From assembly GCA_029866325.1 (NCBI GenBank), contig JARWZO010000019.1:124001-188000 (forward strand): a stretch of 64,000 bases of DNA, in the 5' to 3' direction. A program made the position numbers and the translations under genes. Shown piece by piece: positions 7,540 to 14,585 of the stretch. How positions within the stretch are numbered: position 1 is the stretch's first letter; each line of letters begins with the position of its first letter. A model generated the notes under the pieces. That model saw nothing but the letters and a program-made list of their open reading frames with translations, searched no databases and was not told where the DNA came from. The DNA comes from Fluviicola sp. (lineage in GTDB: Bacteria; Bacteroidota; Bacteroidia; Flavobacteriales_D; Crocinitomicaceae).

Positions 7540-8277
7540 ATGAAAACAATAATAATGACAATAACTTTCTTCTTCTCGTTGACCATTTTTTTTGGACAGA
7601 GCGAAGAACCTAAACTTAAAATAGCACACCTGACAGGTGACTTTTATATTTATACAACTTACAATACTTACGAAGGAAATCAACTACCAGCAAATGGGAT
7701 GTATCTCGTTACGAATAATGGTGTAGTACTGTTTGACACGCCTTGGGATACAACGCAATTTCAACCTTTGCTTGATAGTATAAAATTGAACCATAACAAA
7801 AATGTGGCAGTTTGTATTGCAACACATTGGCATAGCGACAGAACTGATGGCCTTGAATATTACAAAGAGAAAGGAATTAAAACCTACACAACCAAACTAA
7901 CAGATGAGTTGAGCAAAAAGAATAATAAGAAAAGGTCTGAATTTTTAATTGAGAAGGATACAATTTTCAACATTGGACAATATACATTTGAAACTTATTA
8001 TCCGGGACAAGGACACACAGAAGACAATATCGTTTTGTGGTTTAATGAAGACCATATTCTTTATGGAGGTTGTTTGATAAAAGGTGCCGAAGCCGAAAAT
8101 TTAGGCTATTTAGGAGACGGTAATGTTTCTGAGTATGAAACAACACTCAAAAATGTACAGCAAAAATATCCTGACCCCAAATTTGTTATTGTATCACATC
8201 ACGATTGGAATAATATAAACTCATTGAAACATTCCATCAAGATGGCAAAAAAACTTAAAAGGAAAAATAGAAAATAA
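7540..8277 (+). CDS. Subclass B1 metallo-beta-lactamase
   Basis: 245 residues with a signal peptide ending near FFGQ20. All B1 zinc ligands are visible: H96-x-H98-x-D100 (ATHWHSDR), H159 (GQGHTEDN), C178 (YGGCLIKG) and H220 (VSHHDW). The C178 ligand is what marks subclass B1 over B3 and generic MBL-fold hydrolases. B1 enzymes hydrolyse penicillins, cephalosporins and carbapenems in the periplasm; the nearest well-known relatives by motif are the chromosomal flavobacterial enzymes (IND, BlaB, JOHN types). The gene stands alone between two attC-like elements, so it looks like a cassette. Activity is inferred, not shown. Confidence 0.88.
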   Translation: MKTIIMTITFFFSLTIFFGQSEEPKLKIAHLTGDFYIYTTYNTYEGNQLPANGMYLVTNNGVVLFDTPWDTTQFQPLLDSIKLNHNKNVAVCIATHWHSDRTDGLEYYKEKGIKTYTTKLTDELSKKNNKKRSEFLIEKDTIFNIGQYTFETYYPGQGHTEDNIVLWFNEDHILYGGCLIKGAEAENLGYLGDGNVSEYETTLKNVQQKYPDPKFVIVSHHDWNNINSLKHSIKMAKKLKRKNRK

Positions 8278-8284
8278 AACTGCC

Positions 8285-8333
8285 GCTAAACACCGGTTTA
8301 GCTTCGCTGATTTTCAATTAGCAATATGTTAGC
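8285..8333 (+). repeat. Short attC-like palindrome
   Basis: GCTAAACACCGGTTTAGC opens 7 nt after the lactamase stop; GCAATATGTTAGC closes at 8333. The left part is itself a small palindrome. At 49 nt it is compact compared with the others. Confidence 0.4.
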
Positions 8334-8414
8334 ACTTCCATCAAAACCACTAATTGTTCCAAGCAGACAAACAATTCCGACTTTTTAATCTTCTGACAAA
8401 AATTTGAGAATAAA

Positions 8415-8450
8415 TTTGCGAAACCGAAAAGTTGCACATATATTTGCAAC
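8415..8450 (+). promoter_or_regulatory. Promoter and dyad operator of the first ArsR-SRPBCC pair
   Basis: Bacteroidota-type promoter: TTTG (8415-8418), 20-nt spacer, TATATTTG (8439-8446). A dyad GTTGC-N10-GCAAC (8431-8450) covers the -7 element, and TTTGC(g)AAaCCGAA is repeated at 8415 and 8444. A repressor bound here would block the polymerase, as for ArsR-family autoregulation. The layout matches the promoter at 20299-20345. Confidence 0.6.
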
Positions 8451-8480
8451 CGAATGGTTTCACGAATAAAAAACAGACAA

Positions 8481-8801
8481 ATGAGACGAGACATTTTTCA
8501 AGCTATTTCAGACCCGACAAGACGAGCAATCATCGTTTTAATTGCATTACAGGCAATGACACCAAACGCCATTGCCGAACACTTTGACACGACCCGACAG
8601 GCTGTTTCAAAACATCTTCGCATTTTAACAGAGTGTGAACTCGTAAAACAAGAACAACAAGGACGAGAAATTTACTACTCACTTGAAATCAACAAAATGA
8701 AAGAAATAGACAAGTGGCTTGAACAGTTCAGAAAAATTTGGGAAACCCGTTTCAACCAACTTGACCAAGTATTATCAACAATTAAAAAACAGAAAAAATG
8801 A
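8481..8801 (+). CDS. ArsR-family winged-helix regulator
   Basis: Start chosen at ATG 8481 ([17 protein letters not shown]), where the paralogue at 20349 also begins its conserved sequence; ATG 8454 is only 8 nt past the -7 box. About 106 residues: winged helix with recognition helix [21 protein letters not shown] and wing [10 protein letters not shown]. No metal-binding cysteines, so this belongs to the ArsR subgroup that pairs with SRPBCC proteins rather than sensing arsenic. It overlaps the next start by 4 nt and is translationally coupled to it. Confidence 0.88.
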   Translation: MRRDIFQAISDPTRRAIIVLIALQAMTPNAIAEHFDTTRQAVSKHLRILTECELVKQEQQGREIYYSLEINKMKEIDKWLEQFRKIWETRFNQLDQVLSTIKKQKK

Positions 8802-9295
8802 ATAATCTATTATTTGACTTCACATTAGACAAATCAACAAAGACGGTATTCATAACAAGAGAATTTGATGCCGACCAATCATTGGTATGGGATGCCTTTA
8901 CCAAAAAAGAAATTCTTGACCAATGGTGGGCTCCTAAACCCTTTGAATCAAGAACAAAAGTTATGGACTTTAAAGTAGGTGGACGGAGATTTTATGCAAT
9001 GGTAAGTGCAGAAGGGCAGGAATTAAATTATTCAATTCAAACTTATACAGCTATTTCACCAAAAACTAATTTCAAGTTTGAAAGTGTGTTTGCTGATAAA
9101 GACGAAAATCCTTTTCCTCCTGGTTCAAATTGGGATTTAACTTTTAGCGAAGAAAATGGAATAACAAAAGTGAGTATTTCTATTTATAACGAATCGCTTG
9201 AAAGAATGGAAAAGATGATAGAAATGGGCTTCAAAGAAGGTTTCACAGCTACCTTGAATGAATTAGGGAGTTTATTACAAACACTTAATAAATAA
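8798..9295 (+). CDS. SRPBCC / AHSA1-like protein
   Basis: 165 residues of the START-like SRPBCC superfamily. [36 protein letters not shown] is the classic AHSA1 (activator of Hsp90 ATPase 1-like) beginning; the rest is the antiparallel sheet and long C-terminal helix ([18 protein letters not shown]). These proteins bind hydrophobic ligands in a cavity. The ATGA overlap with the ArsR gene is the standard arrangement of this two-gene module. Ligand unknown. Confidence 0.87.
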   Translation: MNNLLFDFTLDKSTKTVFITREFDADQSLVWDAFTKKEILDQWWAPKPFESRTKVMDFKVGGRRFYAMVSAEGQELNYSIQTYTAISPKTNFKFESVFADKDENPFPPGSNWDLTFSEENGITKVSISIYNESLERMEKMIEMGFKEGFTATLNELGSLLQTLNK

Positions 9296-9299
9296 CACT

Positions 9300-9902
9300 A
9301 TGAAAAATACACTTAAATTATTGACAGCCGTAATAATAGCGACTGTAGTGGGTTGTGGAAATTCTCAACAGAATTCACACGAAAACGGTAAAACTAATAC
9401 AACCTCAAATCAAACTGCAGTAAAGAAGACTGATATGATTTCGCAAAAAATAACTCCTTGCCTTTGGGTTGAAACAACAGACGCAAAAGCAGTAGCGGAT
9501 TATTACTTATCAATATTTAAAGACGGTAAATTAAAAGGGCATCATAAATACACAAATCCACCAGAAGCAGGTGGCGGAAACTTTGAAACTGCCATTATTG
9601 AAATTGCAGATATGGAATTAAGTATTTTGGCAGCAGGGCCATTTTTTAAATTTAATGAATCTGTTTCGCTTGTCATTAACTGCAAAGACCAAGCAGAAGT
9701 AGATTATTATTGGAATGCCTTGACTTCAAACAGTGGACAAGAAAGTTCTTGTGGTTGGTGTAAAGACAAATATGGCTTATCGTGGCAGGTTGTTCCTGTT
9801 GAATATTTTGACCTAATTAACAGCGATAACCCTAAGGTTAGAGAAAAGGCATTGAAAAATACACTTACCCAGAAAAAAATAATTTTATCCGAACTTAAAT
9901 AA
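9300..9902 (+). CDS. Lipoprotein-anchored VOC (PhnB-like) protein
   Basis: 200 residues. A lipoprotein signal (ATVVGC19) and a Ser/Thr/Asn-rich linker precede a VOC/PhnB-like domain from about residue 46: KITPCLWVETTDAKAVADYY, FETAIIEIADMELSIL, then DKYGLSWQVVPVEYFDLI. Members of this clade are normally cytoplasmic, so export by a lipobox is unusual. It follows the SRPBCC gene by 4 nt and is probably in the same transcript; a second VOC gene follows. Confidence 0.8.
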   Translation: MKNTLKLLTAVIIATVVGCGNSQQNSHENGKTNTTSNQTAVKKTDMISQKITPCLWVETTDAKAVADYYLSIFKDGKLKGHHKYTNPPEAGGGNFETAIIEIADMELSILAAGPFFKFNESVSLVINCKDQAEVDYYWNALTSNSGQESSCGWCKDKYGLSWQVVPVEYFDLINSDNPKVREKALKNTLTQKKIILSELK

Positions 9903-9926
9903 TAACGATCAAAACAAATAGAATCA

Positions 9927-10352
9927 ATGGCACAAATTAATCCGCACATCAATTTTAATGGTAATGCAGAAGAAGCATTTACCTTTTACAAATCAGTATT
10001 TGGAGGAGAATTTTCAAAGGTTGTTCGCTTTAAAGAAATTTCAAGCCCTGAATATCCTATACCTGCAAACGAAGAAAACAAGCTAATGTATATTTCTTTA
10101 CCTATTGGTAGTAGTGTTCTAATGGCTAACGACATTTTAGAGGTTATGGGTAAAGTAAGTGAAGAAGAAAATAGAAGCAAAATTTCAATAAGCGCAGAAA
10201 GCAAAGAAGAAGCCTACAAATTGTTTAACGAACTTTCAACAGGTGGACAAGTTGAAATGCCTATTGACGAAAATCACGATGGGACTTATTTTGCTATGTT
10301 TAGAGACAAATATGGAATTGAGTGGATGGTGAAATTTGACCCGAAGAAATAA
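9927..10352 (+). CDS. VOC family protein (PhnB-like glyoxalase fold)
   Basis: 141 residues with the PhnB-like pattern INPHINFNGNAEEAFTFYKSVFGGEF at the start, an internal ...ISLPIGSSVLMANDIL strand, and the ending MFRDKYGIEWMVKFDPKK. Cytoplasmic, about the usual length for the family. It lies 24 nt after the lipoprotein VOC gene, giving a four-gene unit ArsR-SRPBCC-VOC-VOC (8481-10352) that ends at the best attC-like element in the window. Confidence 0.85.
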   Translation: MAQINPHINFNGNAEEAFTFYKSVFGGEFSKVVRFKEISSPEYPIPANEENKLMYISLPIGSSVLMANDILEVMGKVSEEENRSKISISAESKEEAYKLFNELSTGGQVEMPIDENHDGTYFAMFRDKYGIEWMVKFDPKK

Positions 10353-10396
10353 CGTATAATTCAACTGTGTTCACCGACAGAAAAAGAAAAATGGAT

Positions 10397-10490
10397 GCTA
10401 ACAGCGGTTTGGCGTAATGGCGGGTGGTGTTCTTCTTCGAAAACATTTGTGGTAAAAATCCGCCACTACGCCAAGTCGCAAACCGTTAGC
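10397..10490 (+). repeat. Best-preserved attC-like site
   Basis: 94 nt. Left arm GCTAACAGCGGTTTGGCGTA then ATGGCGG; right arm CCGCCACTACGCCAAG, TCGCAAACC, GTTAGC. The boxes read R'' GCTAAC, L'' GGTTTGGC, L' GCCAAG, R' GTTAGC. The right arm has unpaired extra bases (the TCG in AAGTCGCAAACC), like the extra-helical bases that set attC polarity. The closing box differs from the strict GTTRRRY consensus at one base. Confidence 0.7.
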
Positions 10491-10527
10491 TGACGGAATT
10501 CGAATGCATATTTTTGCTCACAACAGC

Positions 10528-10560
10528 AGAAGCTTTTAGGACAAGTTATTCAGGCTTTTC
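10528..10560 (+). repeat. 33-bp direct repeat, copy 1
   Basis: AGAAGCTTTTAGGACAAGTT followed by ATTCAGGCTTTTC. The second copy at 12101-12133 differs at one base. Both copies lie 3' of an attC-like element and upstream of a gene. Confidence 0.7.
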
Positions 10561-10593
10561 CCCCGAACGCGAAGTCATGAAACCTTATAAATC

Positions 10594-10842
10594 ATGAAGT
10601 AAAAACTCAGCGTAATACTATTAACTCTCATTTGTTTCAATTCCGAAAGTCAAGTGACCAATTGACAAATAGAATTTCAAAACGAGATAACCATTTTTGA
10701 AGTTGTTATTGTTGAACTAGCTGGAATTAAAACTTTATGTGACTCTTCGGGGCATTTCACAGTTAAAAATTATACTGCGAAATCACTACTTTCGTGTAGC
10801 TTAACTAAAATTGACTACTCTTCAATCTTAACAATTAGATAA
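10594..10842 (+). pseudogene. Broken secreted-protein gene (CarboxypepD_reg-like fragment)
   Basis: One frame runs 82 codons with two in-frame stops: TAA at codon 3 and TGA at codon 25. Between them are a signal-peptide-like stretch (KLSVILLTLICFNSESQ) and then ITIFEVVIVELAGIKT and LCDSSGHFTVKNY, which resembles the beta-sandwich CarboxypepD_reg domain ('...V.G....T.tde.G.F.l'). A single-base change (AAA to TAA) at codon 3 would explain the first stop. This fills the 420-nt gap before the Na/Pi gene. Confidence 0.4.
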
Positions 10843-10910
10843 AATTGCATTTACTTGTTTGACTCTTAAATAACTTAAAATTACGCGCTAAATTATTACT
10901 TAACTAGTGT

Positions 10911-11852
10911 ATGACAGAAATTTTCCTTTCAATTATTGCAGGTTTGGTTTTGTTTCTGTTTGCTGTAACCAATTTGTCTGAAACACTTAAATCTGCACTA
11001 GGTGAAAATGCCAATAGTTGGATTAAAAAATATACATCCAACTCTTTTAGTAGCCTACTAGTTGGCATAGTTGTTACCGCTTTACTTGATTCTTCGTCTG
11101 CCGTAATTATAATTACAATTGTACTAGTCAATTCGAAGATATTGACTTTTAGACAAGCAATGGGTATTGTTTTAGGAGCAAATATTGGAACAACGGTCAG
11201 CAGCCAAATAATAGCAATGGACGTAGGCAAGTATTCCCCTATTTTTCTTCTAATAGGGTTCATACTTCTCTTTGTAGCAAAAACGGAAAAACTAAGTAAC
11301 ATTGGAAAGACTATCTTATTTTTTGGCGTTTTGTTTTTTGGACTTTTTACGATGGAAAATGCAGTAGAACCGCTCAAGGATGAGGCTTTTTTTTCTGAAT
11401 GGATGAAAAAAACAGAAAATCCATTCCTAGGAGCAATGATCGGAGCGGTTGTAACTTTAGTAATTCAGTCTTCATCAGCAACTGTTGGAATGGCAATCAT
11501 TTTATCCAAAAAGGGTCTTATCAGTCTAACTGGTGGCATAGCAGTAATGTTAGGAGCGGAATTAGGAACATGCAGCGACACACTCTTAGCAACAATTAAA
11601 GGAAGCAGACAGGCACTCAAAACAGGATTATTTCATATCACATTTAACCTTCTATCGATCATATTAGGTCTTGTTTTGTTTTATCCGTTTGTTGAATTAG
11701 TAAAAACCATAAGTTCAGGGGTATCGATAGAACGAACAGTTGCTAATGCACACATGTTTTTTAATATCTTCGGTGTTTTAATTTTTATTTGGACTATCCC
11801 ATTTTTTGAAAGGATACTCAATAAAATATTGCCTGATAAACTACCAACATAA
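10911..11852 (+). CDS. Na/Pi cotransporter family protein (NptA-like)
   Basis: 313 residues with two inverted PF02690-type repeats. Repeat 1 has VVTALLDSSSAVIIITIVLV and GANIGTTVSSQ; repeat 2 has VVTLVIQSSSATVGMAIIL and GAELGTCSDT. The duplicated (Q/D)SSS motifs form the substrate and sodium site in this family. It is an inner-membrane transporter, probably for phosphate, and lacks the C-terminal PhoU-like domain seen in longer bacterial members. The start ATG follows a 420-nt gene-poor stretch. Confidence 0.85.
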   Translation: MTEIFLSIIAGLVLFLFAVTNLSETLKSALGENANSWIKKYTSNSFSSLLVGIVVTALLDSSSAVIIITIVLVNSKILTFRQAMGIVLGANIGTTVSSQIIAMDVGKYSPIFLLIGFILLFVAKTEKLSNIGKTILFFGVLFFGLFTMENAVEPLKDEAFFSEWMKKTENPFLGAMIGAVVTLVIQSSSATVGMAIILSKKGLISLTGGIAVMLGAELGTCSDTLLATIKGSRQALKTGLFHITFNLLSIILGLVLFYPFVELVKTISSGVSIERTVANAHMFFNIFGVLIFIWTIPFFERILNKILPDKLPT

Positions 11853-11863
11853 ATGAGCAAACG

Positions 11864-12066
11864 CATAACGTGGGTTTTGCGTTAGTGGGCAGACATCTCC
11901 CCTATCTTCAAGTATGCAATTTATTCAAGGAGAAATGGCGAGTCATCTCTGCGAAATACAACGAAGCAGATGAATGTTTTATGGATTTCTGACTGGAATT
12001 CTTTTATCAAACTCACATTATTAACCTGAGATCAGCCACGCCAAAAGGTGCCTCCGACTTAGTCGC
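11864..12066 (+). other. Possible long attC-like element in a gene-free gap
   Basis: ATAACGTGGGTTTTGCGTTA at the left and CAGCCACGCCAAAAGGTGCC then TCCGACTTAG at the right pair weakly. The position just after the Na/Pi stop fits an attC, but at about 200 nt the arms are poor. The rest of the gap to 12228 holds the second 33-bp repeat and nothing else I can support. Confidence 0.2.
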
Positions 12067-12100
12067 GATGGACACGGCTTTAAATTTTGTTCAGAGCACT

Positions 12101-12133
12101 AGAAGTTTTTAGGACAAGTTATTCAGGCTTTTC
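12101..12133 (+). repeat. 33-bp direct repeat, copy 2
   Basis: AGAAGTTTTTAGGACAAGTT followed by ATTCAGGCTTTTC, one mismatch to 10528-10560. The two copies flank the Na/Pi cotransporter gene at a distance of about 1.57 kb. Confidence 0.7.
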
Positions 12134-12228
12134 TTTCTTCAGTGAATAACAACTTCCTTCAGCCAGAATACTGACCTTTAAATTGTCAACTACAATAGGG
12201 GTTATATTATTCACTTCGTTTACATTAC

Positions 12229-12618
12229 TTGAATGAAATTTCTGAGCCATCAATCAGAATCACCATGCCTGAGCCGATTGAATCTCAGCCGGGAGAAAAC
12301 AGGAGTTCTTCCATCCACATTGATTTATCCCACCATGATTCCACAATTTTAATTGTTATCGAAGATGCTGAATCAGAAATACCTGCCACTTATAAATTCC
12401 AAGGGAAATATTCAATTGACCAAGGAGGTTCCGTCCGGTTTTCAGAAAGTTCACCGTTCAAAAACGACCACTGTCAGATAAGCATGTGGCATGGTAAACG
12501 ATCACAGCATTTGAGCTATAAATTCAACGAGAAATTCCAGGTTATTTTTTCACGTCGTCCACAAAGCGCATACTGTGAAGGAGAAAAATTTGAATTAGAT
12601 GAATGTATAGATCCATGA
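12229..12618 (+). CDS. Hypothetical soluble protein
   Basis: The frame starts at TTG 12229; ATG 12265 (MPEPIESQPGENRSSS) is a plausible alternative. Up to 129 residues, polar, with a beta-rich character (HHDSTILIVIEDAESEI, CQISMWHGKRSQHLSY, FQVIFSRRPQSAY). No motif recognised, no signal peptide. A degraded attC-like left arm (TGCCGATTTGGAAAAAGTGG) follows at about 12632, so it may be an old cassette. Confidence 0.45.
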   Translation: MNEISEPSIRITMPEPIESQPGENRSSSIHIDLSHHDSTILIVIEDAESEIPATYKFQGKYSIDQGGSVRFSESSPFKNDHCQISMWHGKRSQHLSYKFNEKFQVIFSRRPQSAYCEGEKFELDECIDP

Positions 12619-12773
12619 AAAATGACCTCAAATGCCGATTTGGAAAAAGTGGTGGTTCACATACATTTTACCATCAATATGATTCACTTATAAGCATAAC
12701 AACCAGTATAAGTTTAACACATGTTAATTTCAAGATGTTTCAAAAAATGATACTTGAGTGGGAGAAAACGGAC

Positions 12774-12781
12774 TAATTTTG
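12774..12781 (+). promoter_or_regulatory. Putative -7 box of the LytS/LytTR operon
   Basis: TAATTTTG fits the Bacteroidota -7 consensus TAnnTTTG and ends 6 nt before ATG 12788, so the transcript may be nearly leaderless. No well-spaced -33 TTTG is seen. Confidence 0.35.
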
Positions 12782-12787
12782 CAATTA

Positions 12788-13765
12788 ATGAAAAAAATCA
12801 GCTTTCATTTTCTTTTTTGGATATTCATTGCATTATATGTTTTTGATTATGTCATTGATCTGTATGATCTAAAATACAGTATTCTCTTTACCCTTTTTGA
12901 AACTGCCATTTATGCGCTGGTATTTTATGTCAATCTCCTTGTTTTATTGCCGCTTGTTTTAGAAAAAAAAGGGAAACTTCTTTACGCAGCTAGCTTATCA
13001 TTCTTATTTGCTATCACTTATGGGTTGGTTGTTGTAGCCGGATTAAAAGAGAACTTACTGTCTTCAGATTTCGCGAGGTCAATCGCTTCCTTTCTATTAA
13101 ACAATTCGCTCTTTATTGTAATCGCCTACTTCGTGTGGTATTTTAATAAATTTGAACAGGAGAAACAAAAACGACTACAAACAGAAAATGAAAAATTGCA
13201 GTCTGAATTATTGTTTTTAAAATCTCAAATAAATCCCCATTTTTTGTTCAATTCGCTCAATAATATTTACACGCTAACCTTATTGAAAAATGATAATGCT
13301 CCTAAAATGCTCGCCGCTTTATCAGAAATACTTCGCTATTTTATTTATGAGGGAAACAAAGAAACCGTTTTTTTAGATGCCGAAATTGAAGTAATTTCAA
13401 AATACATCGAATTGCAAAAATACCGGCAAATCGTAGGCATGAATAATATTCATTCTGAGGTAGTCGGAAGTACATCCGGATTAAAAGTACCACCCTTATT
13501 GTTCATCACATTAATAGAAAATGCGTTTAAACACAGCGATATTATTGAAGATGCAACTGGCTTTGTTGACATTCGATTTAATATAACCGAAGATAAAATC
13601 GAATTTAAGATCAGCAATTCCTATCATCCGAAAGAAAAAAGCGAGGGCATTGGATTAAAAAATGTGGAATCTCAATTGGCGATATTATACGGCGAAAATT
13701 ATGTTTTTAATGTAACTGAAGAAAACAACAACTTTACGATCAATCTTTGCTTATATGGAAGCTAA
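12788..13765 (+). CDS. LytS-type sensor histidine kinase
   Basis: Start ATG 12788 (MKKISFHFLFWIFIAL) chosen over GTG 12758 because of the -7-like box between them. About 325 residues: four N-terminal membrane helices to about residue 120, a short coiled coil (KFEQEKQKRLQTENEKLQSE), then the His_kinase domain with SQINPHFLFNSLNNIYTL (H about 151). An ATPase with LLFITLIENAFKHS as N-box and EGIGLKNVESQL as G-box follows. It phosphorylates the regulator encoded by the next gene, overlapped by 11 nt. The stimulus is unknown. Confidence 0.9.
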   Translation: MKKISFHFLFWIFIALYVFDYVIDLYDLKYSILFTLFETAIYALVFYVNLLVLLPLVLEKKGKLLYAASLSFLFAITYGLVVVAGLKENLLSSDFARSIASFLLNNSLFIVIAYFVWYFNKFEQEKQKRLQTENEKLQSELLFLKSQINPHFLFNSLNNIYTLTLLKNDNAPKMLAALSEILRYFIYEGNKETVFLDAEIEVISKYIELQKYRQIVGMNNIHSEVVGSTSGLKVPPLLFITLIENAFKHSDIIEDATGFVDIRFNITEDKIEFKISNSYHPKEKSEGIGLKNVESQLAILYGENYVFNVTEENNNFTINLCLYGS

Positions 13766-14483
13766 AACAAAATATACCTGTTTGATAGTTGATGATGAAG
13801 CGATTGCCCGGCAGTTAATCCAAAGGCATTTACTACAATTTCCAAGCATCGAAGTTGCTCAATCCGTTGGTTCAGCCATTGAAGCAAACGACTATCTAAA
13901 AACGCATGAAGTTGATTTGTTGTTTTTAGATATCCACATGCCGAAACTTTCAGGATTGGATTTTTTAAAATCATTATCAAATCCGCCCAAAGTTATCTTT
14001 ACAACTGCCTATTCAGAATTCGCATTAGAAGGTTTCGAATTAAATGTAATCGATTATTTATTAAAGCCCATTACGATAGAACGTTTTACCAAAGCAGTAA
14101 CGAAAGTCCTTGAAATCTTTAAGCTCGAAAATCAGATAAAGGAACCTTCGAGTGTAAATTCAACGAACACATCAATCGTCATTAAGTCAAGCCACCAATT
14201 AATAAAGGTTGATCTTTGTGATATACTCTACATTGAAGGTCTTCATAAATATGTCAAAATCATCACCAACGACAAAAAATACACTTCACTGATTGGCCTT
14301 ACTGCATTTGAAAAAGAACTAGTAACAGAAACGTTTTATCGATGCCACCGATCCTATATCATCAATCTTGAAAAAATAAAACTCATCGATGGCAATCAAG
14401 TCATGATCGGTTCTTTCAATATCCCGATTAGCAAAAATAACAGGGCGGAATTGATTGCAAAAATGGGGAAAAAGATAGGGTAA
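13755..14483 (+). CDS. LytTR response regulator
   Basis: 242 residues. Receiver domain 1-120: acidic pocket DDE at 13-15, phospho-acceptor D59 (LLFLDIHMPKLSG), T-loop TTAYSEFALEGF, conserved K in LLKPITIERF. LytTR DNA-binding domain about 140-242 (IVIKSSHQLIKVDLCDILYI, then YRCHRSYIINLEKI). Partner of the kinase just upstream. Such pairs act on the nearest genes; the exported deiminase-like gene 100 nt downstream is the obvious candidate target. Confidence 0.92.
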   Translation: MEAKTKYTCLIVDDEAIARQLIQRHLLQFPSIEVAQSVGSAIEANDYLKTHEVDLLFLDIHMPKLSGLDFLKSLSNPPKVIFTTAYSEFALEGFELNVIDYLLKPITIERFTKAVTKVLEIFKLENQIKEPSSVNSTNTSIVIKSSHQLIKVDLCDILYIEGLHKYVKIITNDKKYTSLIGLTAFEKELVTETFYRCHRSYIINLEKIKLIDGNQVMIGSFNIPISKNNRAELIAKMGKKIG

Positions 14484-14585
14484 TTGGATTTCCGTACCCA
14501 AAACCGGTCGTTTGGGAGAAAAGATTTTTATTCATTGAAATGCAACAATAAGTTTGTGTCATACAATCGTTAAAACAGTTCCATT

